A stretch of DNA of 64,000 nt from Ruminococcus sp. AM22-13 (lineage in GTDB: Bacteria; Bacillota; Clostridia; Lachnospirales; Lachnospiraceae): assembly GCF_003471165.1 (NCBI RefSeq), contig NZ_QRIL01000001.1, positions 1 to 64,000 on the forward strand, read 5' to 3'. Shown in pieces: positions 54,210 to 62,387 of the stretch (positions are counted from its first letter, which is position 1; each line of letters starts with the position of its first letter). Made by a program: the position numbers and the translations under genes. A model generated the notes under the pieces. The model had not been told where the DNA came from, did no database searches, and was given only the letters and a program-made list of their open reading frames with translations.

Positions 54210-56162
54210 TTAGAATGTTTTTTGCAACAATTGTTCAAATGATTCCTGATTCATAGGCTTATAGTAGTAATACCCCTGAAGCTCATCACATCCCTCTTCT
54301 ACAAGGAAATCTACCATTTCTTTTGTTTCCACACCTTCACAAACAATAAATTTCTTGGTCCGTTTTAACAGATGAAAAATTTCCTGAAGGACGATCTTTC
54401 CATTTTCGGACAGATCATCTGAAAGAAAACGCTTGTCTATTTTAACTTCGTCAAACAGGATATCTTTTAAAGTATTCAGTGAGGAATAGCCTGAACCGAA
54501 ATCATCCATGGATATCCGTATATTTTTGTCGTGAAAGAAACGGATCATGGCATTTACGGCTTCAATGTTATGAATAAAAGTAGTTTCTGTGATCTCGAAT
54601 ATCAGATTATGAGGTTCTATCTCATACTTCTCTATCAGATTCATTACTTTTTTAGTGAAACTTTGGATATCCCGGAAATGAACCGGTGATACATTTAAAG
54701 AGACAGGAACGATTCTCTTTCCCTCTTTCTGGCGTTGGTTCATCCAGATAAAAGTTTCTTCGTACACATAGTAATCCAACGCCTGGATTTCTCCTGTTTC
54801 CTCCAGAATTGGAAGAAACACATCCGGATACCAGATCGTCCTGGCATCCCGCTGCCATCTTACCAGGGCTTCTGCACCTGCAAGTGTCTGATCTTTACCA
54901 TGTATTTTAGGCTGAAAATAAACTTTAAATTCTTTCTGGCTTAATGCGCGTTTGAACGAGTGAATCGTATCTGCTTTATGCTGTTCTCTCATGGCAATAT
55001 CCTGAGTATATTCACATACACCTGATAATTTTGTCTTTGCGATACAGCGCACGATGTTTGCATGGGAAATGATTTCTTCTGCCGGAATATTGATATCTTT
55101 CAGATAGTAAATGCCAGTATTCAGATGGAAATAATTGATTGGATACGACTGCAAAATTTCCTTTGTAATCTGAGTATTATGTCGTTCAATGCGTTCTTTT
55201 ATCTCACTTGTGTCATATCCGGTTGTATCGATCACTGCTACAAAAATATCGGAGTGATATCTGTTTACAAATAAGGATTCCTGAAAAAGTTCCATTCTTT
55301 TGAGCACAAAATTCAGGATTTTGGTTCCTGTTTCATATCCCCAGTAGTCATTGATCAGATGGAAGTTGCTGATATCTGTCATGAGAAAGGCATATTGTTT
55401 TGTACCATTAGCGTTTGTGAGAATCGTAAATATTTTCTCTTTCAGAGAATCAGATGAAATGCTTTGTGCAAGCCCATTTTGGATAATATATTGTTGTTTA
55501 CTTGCCAGCTGTTGTTTTTTATATTTTTTATCCTGGTACATTTTCTGATCAGCAGTTTTAAGCAGATCCATAATCAGATAATAGTGATTTTTGCAGCTGA
55601 GATCATATCCTACTGCATAGCTTAATGGGTGGTCTGCTGTCTGATTGTATTCATCAATCATTGTCTGGAGACGGATATTCATCTGCTCAAGCTGTGACCA
55701 GGTTGTGTTTTTCTGGATAATCATAAATTCATCTCCGCCGAATCTGGCGAGATAGCTGTCTTTTGTAAGAATTCTGGTGAGAAAAGACGCGAATGTCTGG
55801 ATAAACACATCTCCTTCTTCATGCCCGTATGTATCATTAATCATTTTTAAATTATTCAGGTCAAACATCATAATGCCTGTGTTTAAGGTATCATCTGCTT
55901 CCTGAAGCTGCTGCAGCCTTTTTTCCAGAGCTTTTTTATTATGTACTCCGGCAACATCAAAACCGGAGCTTTGAATTATGCTTTTCAGATAGTCTTTCAG
56001 CGCAAGGGAGACTCCGCATCCAGCTAGCATCGCTATGATCATAAGCGTAAAAAAAGACTTTCCAAATCCTTTTCTGAAATGGAAAATCATAGTTGCAAGA
56101 ACACCTGCAAATATTATAAATTCTGTATAACAAAGACGTAATATAATCTTGTTCTTTTCCAT
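54210..56162 (-). CDS. Membrane GGDEF - degenerate GGDEF - EAL protein
   Basis: The protein has 650 residues. Two N-terminal membrane segments (FIIFAGVLATMIF, FFTLMIIAMLAGCGVSLAL) are followed by a first GGDEF domain with intact GGDEF (142-146). A second GGDEF fold has HSDIF (303-307) in place of the active motif. An EAL domain has EAL at 431-433, NVSP, EITET, DDFGSGYSSL and EGVET, so the metal ligands look intact. The first domain has no RxxD inhibitory site. It could make and break cyclic di-GMP, with the middle domain acting as a sensor. No cyclic-di-GMP effector is next to it. Confidence 0.93.
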   Translation of the reverse strand: MEKNKIILRLCYTEFIIFAGVLATMIFHFRKGFGKSFFTLMIIAMLAGCGVSLALKDYLKSIIQSSGFDVAGVHNKKALEKRLQQLQEADDTLNTGIMMFDLNNLKMINDTYGHEEGDVFIQTFASFLTRILTKDSYLARFGGDEFMIIQKNTTWSQLEQMNIRLQTMIDEYNQTADHPLSYAVGYDLSCKNHYYLIMDLLKTADQKMYQDKKYKKQQLASKQQYIIQNGLAQSISSDSLKEKIFTILTNANGTKQYAFLMTDISNFHLINDYWGYETGTKILNFVLKRMELFQESLFVNRYHSDIFVAVIDTTGYDTSEIKERIERHNTQITKEILQSYPINYFHLNTGIYYLKDINIPAEEIISHANIVRCIAKTKLSGVCEYTQDIAMREQHKADTIHSFKRALSQKEFKVYFQPKIHGKDQTLAGAEALVRWQRDARTIWYPDVFLPILEETGEIQALDYYVYEETFIWMNQRQKEGKRIVPVSLNVSPVHFRDIQSFTKKVMNLIEKYEIEPHNLIFEITETTFIHNIEAVNAMIRFFHDKNIRISMDDFGSGYSSLNTLKDILFDEVKIDKRFLSDDLSENGKIVLQEIFHLLKRTKKFIVCEGVETKEMVDFLVEEGCDELQGYYYYKPMNQESFEQLLQKTF

Positions 56163-56246
56163 ATTGTAGTTAAAAACCTGCCTTTATCCTTCTTTTAATA
56201 TTTTTGTAAATTGCTGATACCAGCATTTTTTTTAGCTTCTTTTGGT

Positions 56247-56465
56247 TTAAGCGGCGTGCAGGATGATTCGCTTTGCCATACTCTTTTCAATCCCGATTTT
56301 GCTTCCCTTAACCATGACAATGTAATAGCCATGAATTTCAGACAGAAGCTCGACTTCACTTCCACATATAAATCCCAGGGATTCCAGATAATGGCGCTGC
56401 TTTTCCTGCCCGCAGACTTTGCTTATCCGGTATTTCTTATTAAAATCTGCTAAGTTTAATGGCAT
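56247..56465 (-). CDS. feoA: FeoA-domain protein
   Basis: The protein has 72 residues from ATG 56465 (GGAAGGAAC upstream; the earlier ATG at 56480 has no site). It is the SH3-like FeoA fold: LNLADFNKKYRISKVCG, HYLESLGFICGSEVELL, YYIVMVKGSKIGIEKSMA. FeoA helps the FeoB ferrous-iron transporter. No feoB is nearby, so it may be an orphan or act with a distant FeoB. A palindrome at 56494 overlaps its probable promoter. Confidence 0.85.
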   Translation of the reverse strand: MPLNLADFNKKYRISKVCGQEKQRHYLESLGFICGSEVELLSEIHGYYIVMVKGSKIGIEKSMAKRIILHAA

Positions 56466-56493
56466 AATTGTTCCTTCCATTTCTTATCTATAT

Positions 56494-56532
56494 GTTAGCT
56501 GATTCTAACACGATATAGAGTATACCATATTT
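56494..56532 (-). promoter_or_regulatory. Candidate iron-regulator operator at the feoA promoter
   Basis: GTTAG-N6-CTAAC (56494-56509) is a perfect palindrome. On the minus strand a TATACT hexamer lies just upstream of it (about 56520) with TTTAAA about 17 bp further up. The palindrome would cover the start of transcription. Its form is like DtxR/IdeR-type boxes; the actual regulator is inferred. Confidence 0.4.
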
Positions 56533-56738
56533 TTATTGTATTTAAAGGATTTTTTGGCCTTTGAGAAATTTTATCTCAAAGTATATGGCAGGTTAAATAA
56601 GCAAATATATATTAGCAAGCCAATCCATTTCTGTACAATTCCATTGGAGACATTAAGCCATTACTATAGCATCCACATTACCAAAGCCTCCCAGATTAAC
56701 TCCAGGAGGCTTTCATACTGTCTCATATTAAGTTGTGA

Positions 56739-57296
56739 TTATTCTACATTCTCAAACATCTCTGCTAATGTCATAGAGATTTTCGGAAAATCTTTCAGTA
56801 TTACCACTGTATCTGCATTATAATGTTCTTCTTCTGGATCATCCTGCAAGATATAGCTATACTTCAAATCATATTTACCATCCTCAAGATAATAAATCTG
56901 TACTGCTCTTTCTTTCGATGAGATGATCCAATACTCTTCTACCCCTGCTGCCTGGTAAATTTCTTTCTTCACAGTCATATCTCTCAATGCTGTTGCAGGA
57001 CTAAGAGTTTCCACAATAAATCTTGGTGTACCAGTATAAGAACCACCTTTCAAATGTTTACGGTCACATATAATCATCACATCTGGTATCACATAATCAT
57101 TACTTTCCTGTGCATGATATTTATAATCCAGATTCTCCATAAATGCCAAACACAGTGTTCCCTGTAAACCAGTTGATATGATTCGATAAATATTACCATC
57201 TACAATCCCATGCTGATAGTTTGGTGATGGTGACATATCATAGATTACACCATTAATCTTCTCTTCTTTTCTATATTCCTCTTTCAGCAATGGCAT
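56739..57296 (-). CDS. Uma2-family (DUF820) PD-(D/E)xK protein
   Basis: The protein has 185 residues with the Uma2 fold: GVIYDMSPSPNYQHGIVDGN, VIPDVMIICD, FIVETLSPATALRDMTVKKE and GVEEYWIIS. The Asp, Glu and Lys of the nuclease-like site (PDV, VETLSP, KKEIY) are all present. Uma2 proteins are widespread, often in many copies, and their role is not established. A second, shortened Uma2 gene lies 31 bp upstream on the same strand. Confidence 0.88.
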   Translation of the reverse strand: MPLLKEEYRKEEKINGVIYDMSPSPNYQHGIVDGNIYRIISTGLQGTLCLAFMENLDYKYHAQESNDYVIPDVMIICDRKHLKGGSYTGTPRFIVETLSPATALRDMTVKKEIYQAAGVEEYWIISSKERAVQIYYLEDGKYDLKYSYILQDDPEEEHYNADTVVILKDFPKISMTLAEMFENVE

Positions 57297-57327
57297 GTTA
57301 TCACCTCCTACAATTCCATACTATATC

Positions 57328-57651
57328 TTAATAGTCAATCTCATCAAACAAATCTTCAAAGGTTATCTTAATATTGGGAAAATGAACCAATCTTACTTCC
57401 ATAACAAAGCGTGGGTCATCTGTAAATGTATTCCCTCTCCTGGATTTAGTGCGACAGTTTATAGAAGCATCAGGAATGACAATCTTATTATTTCCGTCAG
57501 CATCTTTAAAACGGTACTGTACATTATCGGAATAAACATAACAAGTGCTGTTTTTTAACTGGTATCTGACCGCAGCCACAAAATTGACAATAACTGATGA
57601 ATGTTCTGGTGTAGCACCTGCCATATCTGTAATCTTTAAATTCCAATCCAT
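57328..57651 (-). pseudogene. Uma2-family gene with internal deletion
   Basis: The frame has about 107 residues from ATG 57651 (GGGAG upstream). It matches Uma2 proteins from the start (MDWNLKITDMAGATPEHSSV) through VIPDASINC and PRFVMEV. It then jumps directly to the typical end VHFPNIKITFEDLFDEIDY. The part with the catalytic Lys and EYW segment is missing, about 70 residues. The frame is kept, so a short product could still be made but should not be a nuclease. Confidence 0.65.
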
Positions 57652-57902
57652 TCTATATGCTCCCTTCGTATGAAATAAAATCATCCTGATGGATAGTACA
57701 CCAGACCAATATAAGTATAAGCTGTTCATTTTTGTAAATTTCAGTTTCTTATGCTTGTATTATAATATAGATTATGTCTATTCAGCAACCTGTTTTTTGA
57801 TTCTGACAAAACGAACATAGATATCAGTATCAGCAGACTTTGAATCTACCTCTATATTGTTTCAGAAAACTTTTTTTTACAAAAATGTAACTCATTTCGT
57901 CT

Positions 57903-57930
57903 TTTACATTTGGTCAAAAAATGGTATAGT
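57903..57930 (+). promoter_or_regulatory. Likely promoter of the HTH-protein gene
   Basis: TTTACA (57903-57908) and TATAGT (57925-57930) are 16 bp apart, 150 bp before the start codon at 58080. The leader contains the repeat TTAACCGAATTAAGTAA. Confidence 0.4.
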
Positions 57931-57954
57931 TAATACATTGGTGACAGTGACTAC

Positions 57955-57971
57955 TTAACCGAATTAAGTAA
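57955..57971 (+). repeat. Direct repeat flanking the HTH-protein gene, left copy
   Basis: TTAACCGAATTAAGTAA here and TTAACCGAATTAAGCAA at 59589-59605 differ by one base and lie on either side of the HTH gene. Similarity continues weakly for about 15 bp (a CTGCTTC motif). A reversed relative, TTGCTTGATTCGGTTAA, is at about 61383-61399. Confidence 0.5.
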
Positions 57972-58079
57972 GCCTCCTGCTTCAATTGCAAAGAGCAATA
58001 AACAGTGGATGGAGATGTGTTTTCACATATAATATTGAGCTGTCACCCGAAATGAAATATATTGAGGTGTGTTTAATTT

Positions 58080-59576
58080 ATGTCTGAATTTTCCGATTTG
58101 CTTAGTTCCTATATTGATGAAAAGGAAATCAAAGTTTACTCTCTTCTGGAATATTGTAACCTTGACCGTTCTACCATGTATAAGATTATAAACGGAAAAC
58201 GAAATCCGACTTCCATGGAAGTATTCCAGAAAATTGCAGAATTTCTTCATCTTACTCCCGTAGAATATCGTAAATTTAAGGAGGCTTATCTGATCTCCAA
58301 ACTGGGAAAAGATCTTTATTATAAGCGAAAATACACAGAAAAATATCTCATGAACTTCCCCAGAAATTTCTCCGGAGAACCGGTTCTGTTTCTGGACGAT
58401 CTGAAGAAGATGAAGGATGAGAATGATTATAAAACAGATACAGATATCCAGACTCCGGTAAATACGTCTGATTGCACAGTAGTCTCTACTCATCTGGAGT
58501 TAAACCATCTGCTGCACTATATGATTTCTTCGGAAACACAGAAGTCTTCCGGCAAAATTGCGCTTTTATTGCAGCCGGATTATGGTTTTCTGTTAAATAT
58601 GCTTTCCAGTTTGAAACCTGCCGGACATCTGAAAATTGAACATACATTTTGTATGAGTAAAACAAACCAGATGACAGAGAATCATGAGATTTATAATCTG
58701 ATGTATTTAAATAAAATACTTCCGTTATATTTTTCAAGTATGGACTATCATCCGTATTATTTCTATGAGGATATTTTTGCACATTATTACAGTATGAATG
58801 GTCTCTCCTGTATGATTTTGTCATCAGAATATGTAATTACCTGTAATTCTGATTATACAAGAGGGATTTTTTACAGGGATCCTGCGGTGGTTTCCATGCT
58901 CTGGAGTCTGTATGATTCTTATCAGGATAAATGCCAGCCGCTATTTCTGGCTACGGAATATCTGTCAATGGATAAAAATGATTTCAACAGTCCTGTGTAT
59001 ACAGAGACACCAAACTACGTATTACAGCCGGAAGCCTGTATGGTTCCGTTTATTGACAGGCAGCTTCTTAGCCAGGCAATCATACCGGAATTTCCCGACA
59101 GGGATAATGCTATTAAAAAGATGACGGCATTACTCCAGGTGAATCAGTCAAAAATGGAAAATGGTCTGGCGAATGTCTATTTTACGAAAAGAGGTCTTGC
59201 TGACTTTGCTGAAAAAGGCCGGATAAAAGAAATACCGGATAATTTTTACAGGCCGCTTACTGTATCGGAAAGAATCCGCTTATTATGCCGTATTCTTCCA
59301 TGCTGCAAAAATGGCAATTACCGTCTGCTTAAGAAGCCGTTAAATCAGCTTTCTGATAATCTGCATTTGTGCGTAAACAGTACCTTTGGATATATGTTAT
59401 TTAACAATATTCATAACCGGACGACCTGTCTGATCATCAATGAGTCCAGTATTCTGACTACTTTTCTGGATTATCTCTCCAGCCTGGATGACAGTGGGCT
59501 CTACAGTGGGGAAGAGACAGCGGAATTTGTACAAACACTGATTGATGAATTGAAGAACCAGAAGAAAGAACGATAG
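58080..59576 (+). CDS. XRE-like HTH protein with large unknown C-terminal domain
   Basis: The protein has 498 residues. The first 70 form an XRE-type helix-turn-helix (SLLEYCNLDRSTMYKIINGK, RNPTSMEVFQKIAEFLHLTP). The remaining 430 residues have no motif I recognise. They contain no membrane segments and read as a mixed alpha/beta chain with a helical end (TTCLIINESSILTTFLDYLS). It is alone on its strand and flanked by direct repeats. It may be a regulator with a ligand- or protein-sensing part. No DNA target is evident beyond the flanking repeats. Confidence 0.8.
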   Translation: MSEFSDLLSSYIDEKEIKVYSLLEYCNLDRSTMYKIINGKRNPTSMEVFQKIAEFLHLTPVEYRKFKEAYLISKLGKDLYYKRKYTEKYLMNFPRNFSGEPVLFLDDLKKMKDENDYKTDTDIQTPVNTSDCTVVSTHLELNHLLHYMISSETQKSSGKIALLLQPDYGFLLNMLSSLKPAGHLKIEHTFCMSKTNQMTENHEIYNLMYLNKILPLYFSSMDYHPYYFYEDIFAHYYSMNGLSCMILSSEYVITCNSDYTRGIFYRDPAVVSMLWSLYDSYQDKCQPLFLATEYLSMDKNDFNSPVYTETPNYVLQPEACMVPFIDRQLLSQAIIPEFPDRDNAIKKMTALLQVNQSKMENGLANVYFTKRGLADFAEKGRIKEIPDNFYRPLTVSERIRLLCRILPCCKNGNYRLLKKPLNQLSDNLHLCVNSTFGYMLFNNIHNRTTCLIINESSILTTFLDYLSSLDDSGLYSGEETAEFVQTLIDELKNQKKER

Positions 59577-59902
59577 GAACAGAAAAATTTAACCGAATTA
59601 AGCAATCTGCTTCCGCTACTTGCTCATAACCGAATAACTTTATAAATAACTGTTCAGTAAATGTTATCCTGTAAGTAATGTACAGACTGTAATTTCTGTG
59701 AGATAAGCTGCTGAACTGTTATACTTCCTGGTTTTATTGTAGCGAATAGCATAAATTCTGTGCATCGCGAAGCGTGTTACTGAGAACGCAGTGAACAGTA
59801 ACATAAAAGAATGTCGTTATAACCTTTTTTATCTGTGGAATATGATTTGCATAAAATAAGTGGTATAATCATATTGCTATAAATACTTAGGAGGACTTTC
59901 TT
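59577..59902. repeat. Gap with right-copy direct repeat and a half copy of the palindromic repeat
   Basis: The right copy of TTAACCGAATTAAGCAA is at 59589-59605. A right half of the palindromic family lies at 59741-59802: GCATAAATTCTGTGCATCGC, GAAGCGTGTTACTGAGAACG and GTGAACAGTAAC. It matches copy A closely. The left half is missing, so this copy is deleted. The promoter of the next gene should lie after it. Confidence 0.65.
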
Positions 59903-61030
59903 ATGAAGAGAAAAAACAAATTGATATCCTTGTTTTTGTCGCTGTTTCTTTTGCTGTTTACTTTAGCACCTCAGGCAACGCTGACAGTAAATGCGGAAAC
60001 AAACGGAGAAATAGCAGTTCATTTTCTGGATGTCGGACAGGGAAATGCTATTCTGGTGCAGTCCGGAGGACAAAACCTGTTATACGACGGTGGTGATCAG
60101 AACCACGCAGATGAAGTTGTATCATACTTACAACAGCAAAATGTACAGACGATTGATTATATGATTTCTTCTCATTATGATGAGGATCATCTCGGAGGTC
60201 TTATTCCATGTTTAAATACTTTCGAAGTAAGTAACGTCTTAGGACCGGATTACGTACATACTTCTAATTTATTTAACACCTTTATGAATACGGCTACTGC
60301 AAATGCGATTATTGTACAGTATCCATCTGTCGGTGATACATTTGATTTTGGTACCGGAAGTTTTACTGTCCTGGCTCCAAGTGGTATCAGCCAGAATAGT
60401 AATGATAACTCTCTTGTGATCAAACTGGAAAATGGTTCAAACAGCTTTATTTTTACCGGTGATGCGGAAGAAACTAGTGAGCAGGATATGATCAGTACAG
60501 GAATGAACCTTGACTGTGATGTACTCTCTATTGGACATCATGGTTCTGCAAGTTCAACCACATGGGATTTCCTCGAGGCAACCTCTCCGTCTTATGCAGT
60601 GATAAGCTGCGGTGTGAATAACCAGTATAATCATCCATCAGCAGAGACAATGGGACGATTATCGGATATGGAAATTCCTGTATTTCGTACAGATAAACAG
60701 GGAACTATTATCGCGGTATCTGACGGAACAACGATTAACTGGTCTCAGAATCCTTGTAATGATTATTCTTCCGGAGATTCATCCGCAAATTCATCTGATG
60801 ACTTATCATCCGACGGAACATCATACCATGAAGAAACAACAGTTTCTGAGCAGAATTCTGTGCAGGAAGATTCTTCTGCGGCAACAGGCGCAATGGTATG
60901 GATACCTGCAACCGGAGAAAAATATCATAGTATCCCGAATTGTGGAAGAATGAATCCTGATACAGCCAGACAGGTTACTCAGTCAGAGGCAGAAGCCATG
61001 GGGTATGGTCCATGTAGCAAATGCTACTAA
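59903..61030 (+). CDS. Secreted ComEC-like metallo-beta-lactamase-fold protein
   Basis: The protein has 375 residues with a signal peptide (LISLFLSLFLLLFTLAPQAT, cleavage after VNA near residue 31). Residues 35-285 are the metallo-beta-lactamase fold found at the end of ComEC/Rec2: FLDVGQGNAILVQSGGQNLL, SSHYDEDHLGG (metal ligands), FTGDAEETSE and IGHHGSASS. A Ser/Asp linker follows. A small C-terminal module has GEKYHSIPNCGRMN and GYGPCSKCY, probably metal-binding. It lacks the ComEC membrane channel. It could be an extracellular nuclease or phosphodiesterase. AGGAGG precedes the ATG. Confidence 0.9.
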   Translation: MKRKNKLISLFLSLFLLLFTLAPQATLTVNAETNGEIAVHFLDVGQGNAILVQSGGQNLLYDGGDQNHADEVVSYLQQQNVQTIDYMISSHYDEDHLGGLIPCLNTFEVSNVLGPDYVHTSNLFNTFMNTATANAIIVQYPSVGDTFDFGTGSFTVLAPSGISQNSNDNSLVIKLENGSNSFIFTGDAEETSEQDMISTGMNLDCDVLSIGHHGSASSTTWDFLEATSPSYAVISCGVNNQYNHPSAETMGRLSDMEIPVFRTDKQGTIIAVSDGTTINWSQNPCNDYSSGDSSANSSDDLSSDGTSYHEETTVSEQNSVQEDSSAATGAMVWIPATGEKYHSIPNCGRMNPDTARQVTQSEAEAMGYGPCSKCY

Positions 61031-61049
61031 AAAACTTTAATTTATAAAT

Positions 61050-61098
61050 AAAAGAGAACCTGTCACAATCTTTTGATCGTGTAAGGTTCTCTTTTTTT
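61050..61098 (+). terminator. Terminator of the ComEC-like gene
   Basis: AAAAGAGAACCT and AGGTTCTCTTTT form a 12-bp stem with a long T run behind it, starting 20 bp after the stop. Confidence 0.9.
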
Positions 61099-61111
61099 AT
61101 TGAATCTTTGA

Positions 61112-61294
61112 TTAATGCCCTTCAACTTCCTTTGCGTCCCGTTCTATATAGGTGATAAAATCTTCCAGGGTTCTGGAAATCCGTTTGTTTTTGGAATAAA
61201 TAAATCAGGTATTTCTGGTTACAGAAGAACCGCCCCGGGCTACATCTATATATCCTACTACCATACCTGCCGGAAATTCTGTTCCATACCAGTT
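61112..61294 (-). pseudogene. C-terminal gene remnant with in-frame stop
   Basis: The minus frame reads NWYGTEFPAGMVVGYIDVAR, GGSSVTRNT, a TGA stop, then FIYSKNKRISRTLEDFITYI and ERDAKEVEGH before TAA. Coding character continues past the TGA, so the gene is dead. Upstream, a run of eight A hides a further frameshift (WIIKLVKK precedes it in another frame). The end vaguely resembles LysR-type effector domains but is not assigned. Confidence 0.5.
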
Positions 61295-61393
61295 TTTTTT
61301 ACCAATTTAATAATCCATAATCTGTTTTGGCAACCTGGTTGATCTGGGTCAATCAGATATTCGCAATCCGCTGCCGCTACTTGCTTGATTCGG

Positions 61394-61873
61394 TTAAAAT
61401 CCCTCATGTCTGCGGACTTTCCAGAGTTTGGCACGTTTCTGTGCTGCTTCATTCTCAATCTGCTGGGTAACTCCTTCAATGATAAGTCCCGGAACTTCTA
61501 CCGGATGCTGCTGTTCATCTGTTCCGACCATTGTGAAGTAAGCGCGGTTAATCATGGTTCTTGTTCCGTCAAGAGCTTCACAGTAGGTATCGATACGTAC
61601 CTCCATAGAAGATCGCCCGACATGAGTAAGCCGTCCAATCAGTACAATGGTATCATTTACTTTTGCTCCGGCTTTGAAATACATATTATCTACTGCTACA
61701 GTTACAACGTTCATCTCTGCATGGCGCTTGGCAACAATTCCTGCAGTTTCGTCAATCCATGCAAGCAGCTGACCACCGAATAAATATCCGGCTGCGTTAA
61801 GACATTTAGGCATTAATAAGTGAGATTGTTCTGTTAGTGAGTCTTCTACTCGTTTCATTTTTCTTTCTGACAT
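61394..61873 (-). CDS. Acyl-CoA thioesterase, YciA-like hotdog
   Basis: The protein has 159 residues with the hotdog thioesterase pattern LNAAGYLFGGQLLAWIDETA, GIVAKRHA, VAVDNMYFKAGAKVNDTI and HVGRSSMEVRIDTYCE. The Asp in WIDETAG is the usual catalytic residue. It hydrolyses acyl-CoA of unknown chain length in the cytoplasm. The gene is monocistronic, with AAGGAG-type bases upstream of the ATG. Confidence 0.92.
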   Translation of the reverse strand: MSERKMKRVEDSLTEQSHLLMPKCLNAAGYLFGGQLLAWIDETAGIVAKRHAEMNVVTVAVDNMYFKAGAKVNDTIVLIGRLTHVGRSSMEVRIDTYCEALDGTRTMINRAYFTMVGTDEQQHPVEVPGLIIEGVTQQIENEAAQKRAKLWKVRRHEGF

Positions 61874-62138
61874 TTCTTATATACTCCTTTTTATATGTAT
61901 TTCTTTATTTGCTTCTTCAGTTACTTCTTCGTTTACTTCTTGTCTGTAAATCCTGTTAATCTATATCTATATATATATATCTGTTTTCGGACTGGAAATA
62001 TTATATGTTATGTGTATATAGGGTAAATTTCCTGCTTAACGGAAACATAAATATACAAATACGGGTTATAAACATGGTTATTATAGCACATTTGGCTTAT
62101 TTATGTTACCATTCTATTTTATTTATGTAATACATATT
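61874..62138. other. AT-rich gap upstream of citrate synthase
   Basis: Very AT-rich, with a run of TA repeats near 61965-61980. No gene is seen. The promoter of the thioesterase gene should lie at its left end. Confidence 0.5.
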
Positions 62139-62153
62139 TCTTTTCTGAAAATA
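62139..62153 (+). promoter_or_regulatory. CodY-box-like site upstream of citrate synthase
   Basis: TCTTTTCTGAAAATA matches the CodY consensus AATTTTCWGAAAATT at 12 of 15 positions, with the central TTTTCTGAAAAT intact. It lies about 235 bp before the start codon. CodY controls central carbon and nitrogen genes in Firmicutes; binding here is inferred. Confidence 0.4.
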
Positions 62154-62291
62154 CTTGTTGGTTCTGTAGAATTTTAAAGCGTTAGCACTTTAATATGATT
62201 GTATATAAAAAAATACAATCTTTAGCTTGCCTTTCCCACTACTTTCCTGTACAATCATTAAATAGGTATAAATACAAATGTTCGTCATACT

Positions 62292-62343
62292 AAAACACTG
62301 ATCGCAAGGATGCATCCGCTCTTCACTGTATCAGTGTTTTTTA
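62292..62343 (+). promoter_or_regulatory. Terminator-like hairpin in the citrate synthase leader
   Basis: AAAACACTGAT and ATCAGTGTTTT form a perfect 11-bp stem and are followed by more T residues, 45 bp before ATG 62388. A second hairpin GATTGTAT/ATACAATC lies upstream at about 62197-62220. A factor-independent terminator this close to a start codon suggests attenuation. No T-box or known riboswitch sequence is visible. It could instead end an unseen upstream transcript. Confidence 0.55.
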
Positions 62344-62387
62344 GCAGAAATACCTGCATAATAACTGGGGAAATGAGGAAAGATATT

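Noticed and set aside
62160-62387. T-box leader upstream of citrate synthase
   Set aside because: No T-box sequence (AGGGTGGNACCGCG) or specifier stem; only a terminator-like hairpin.
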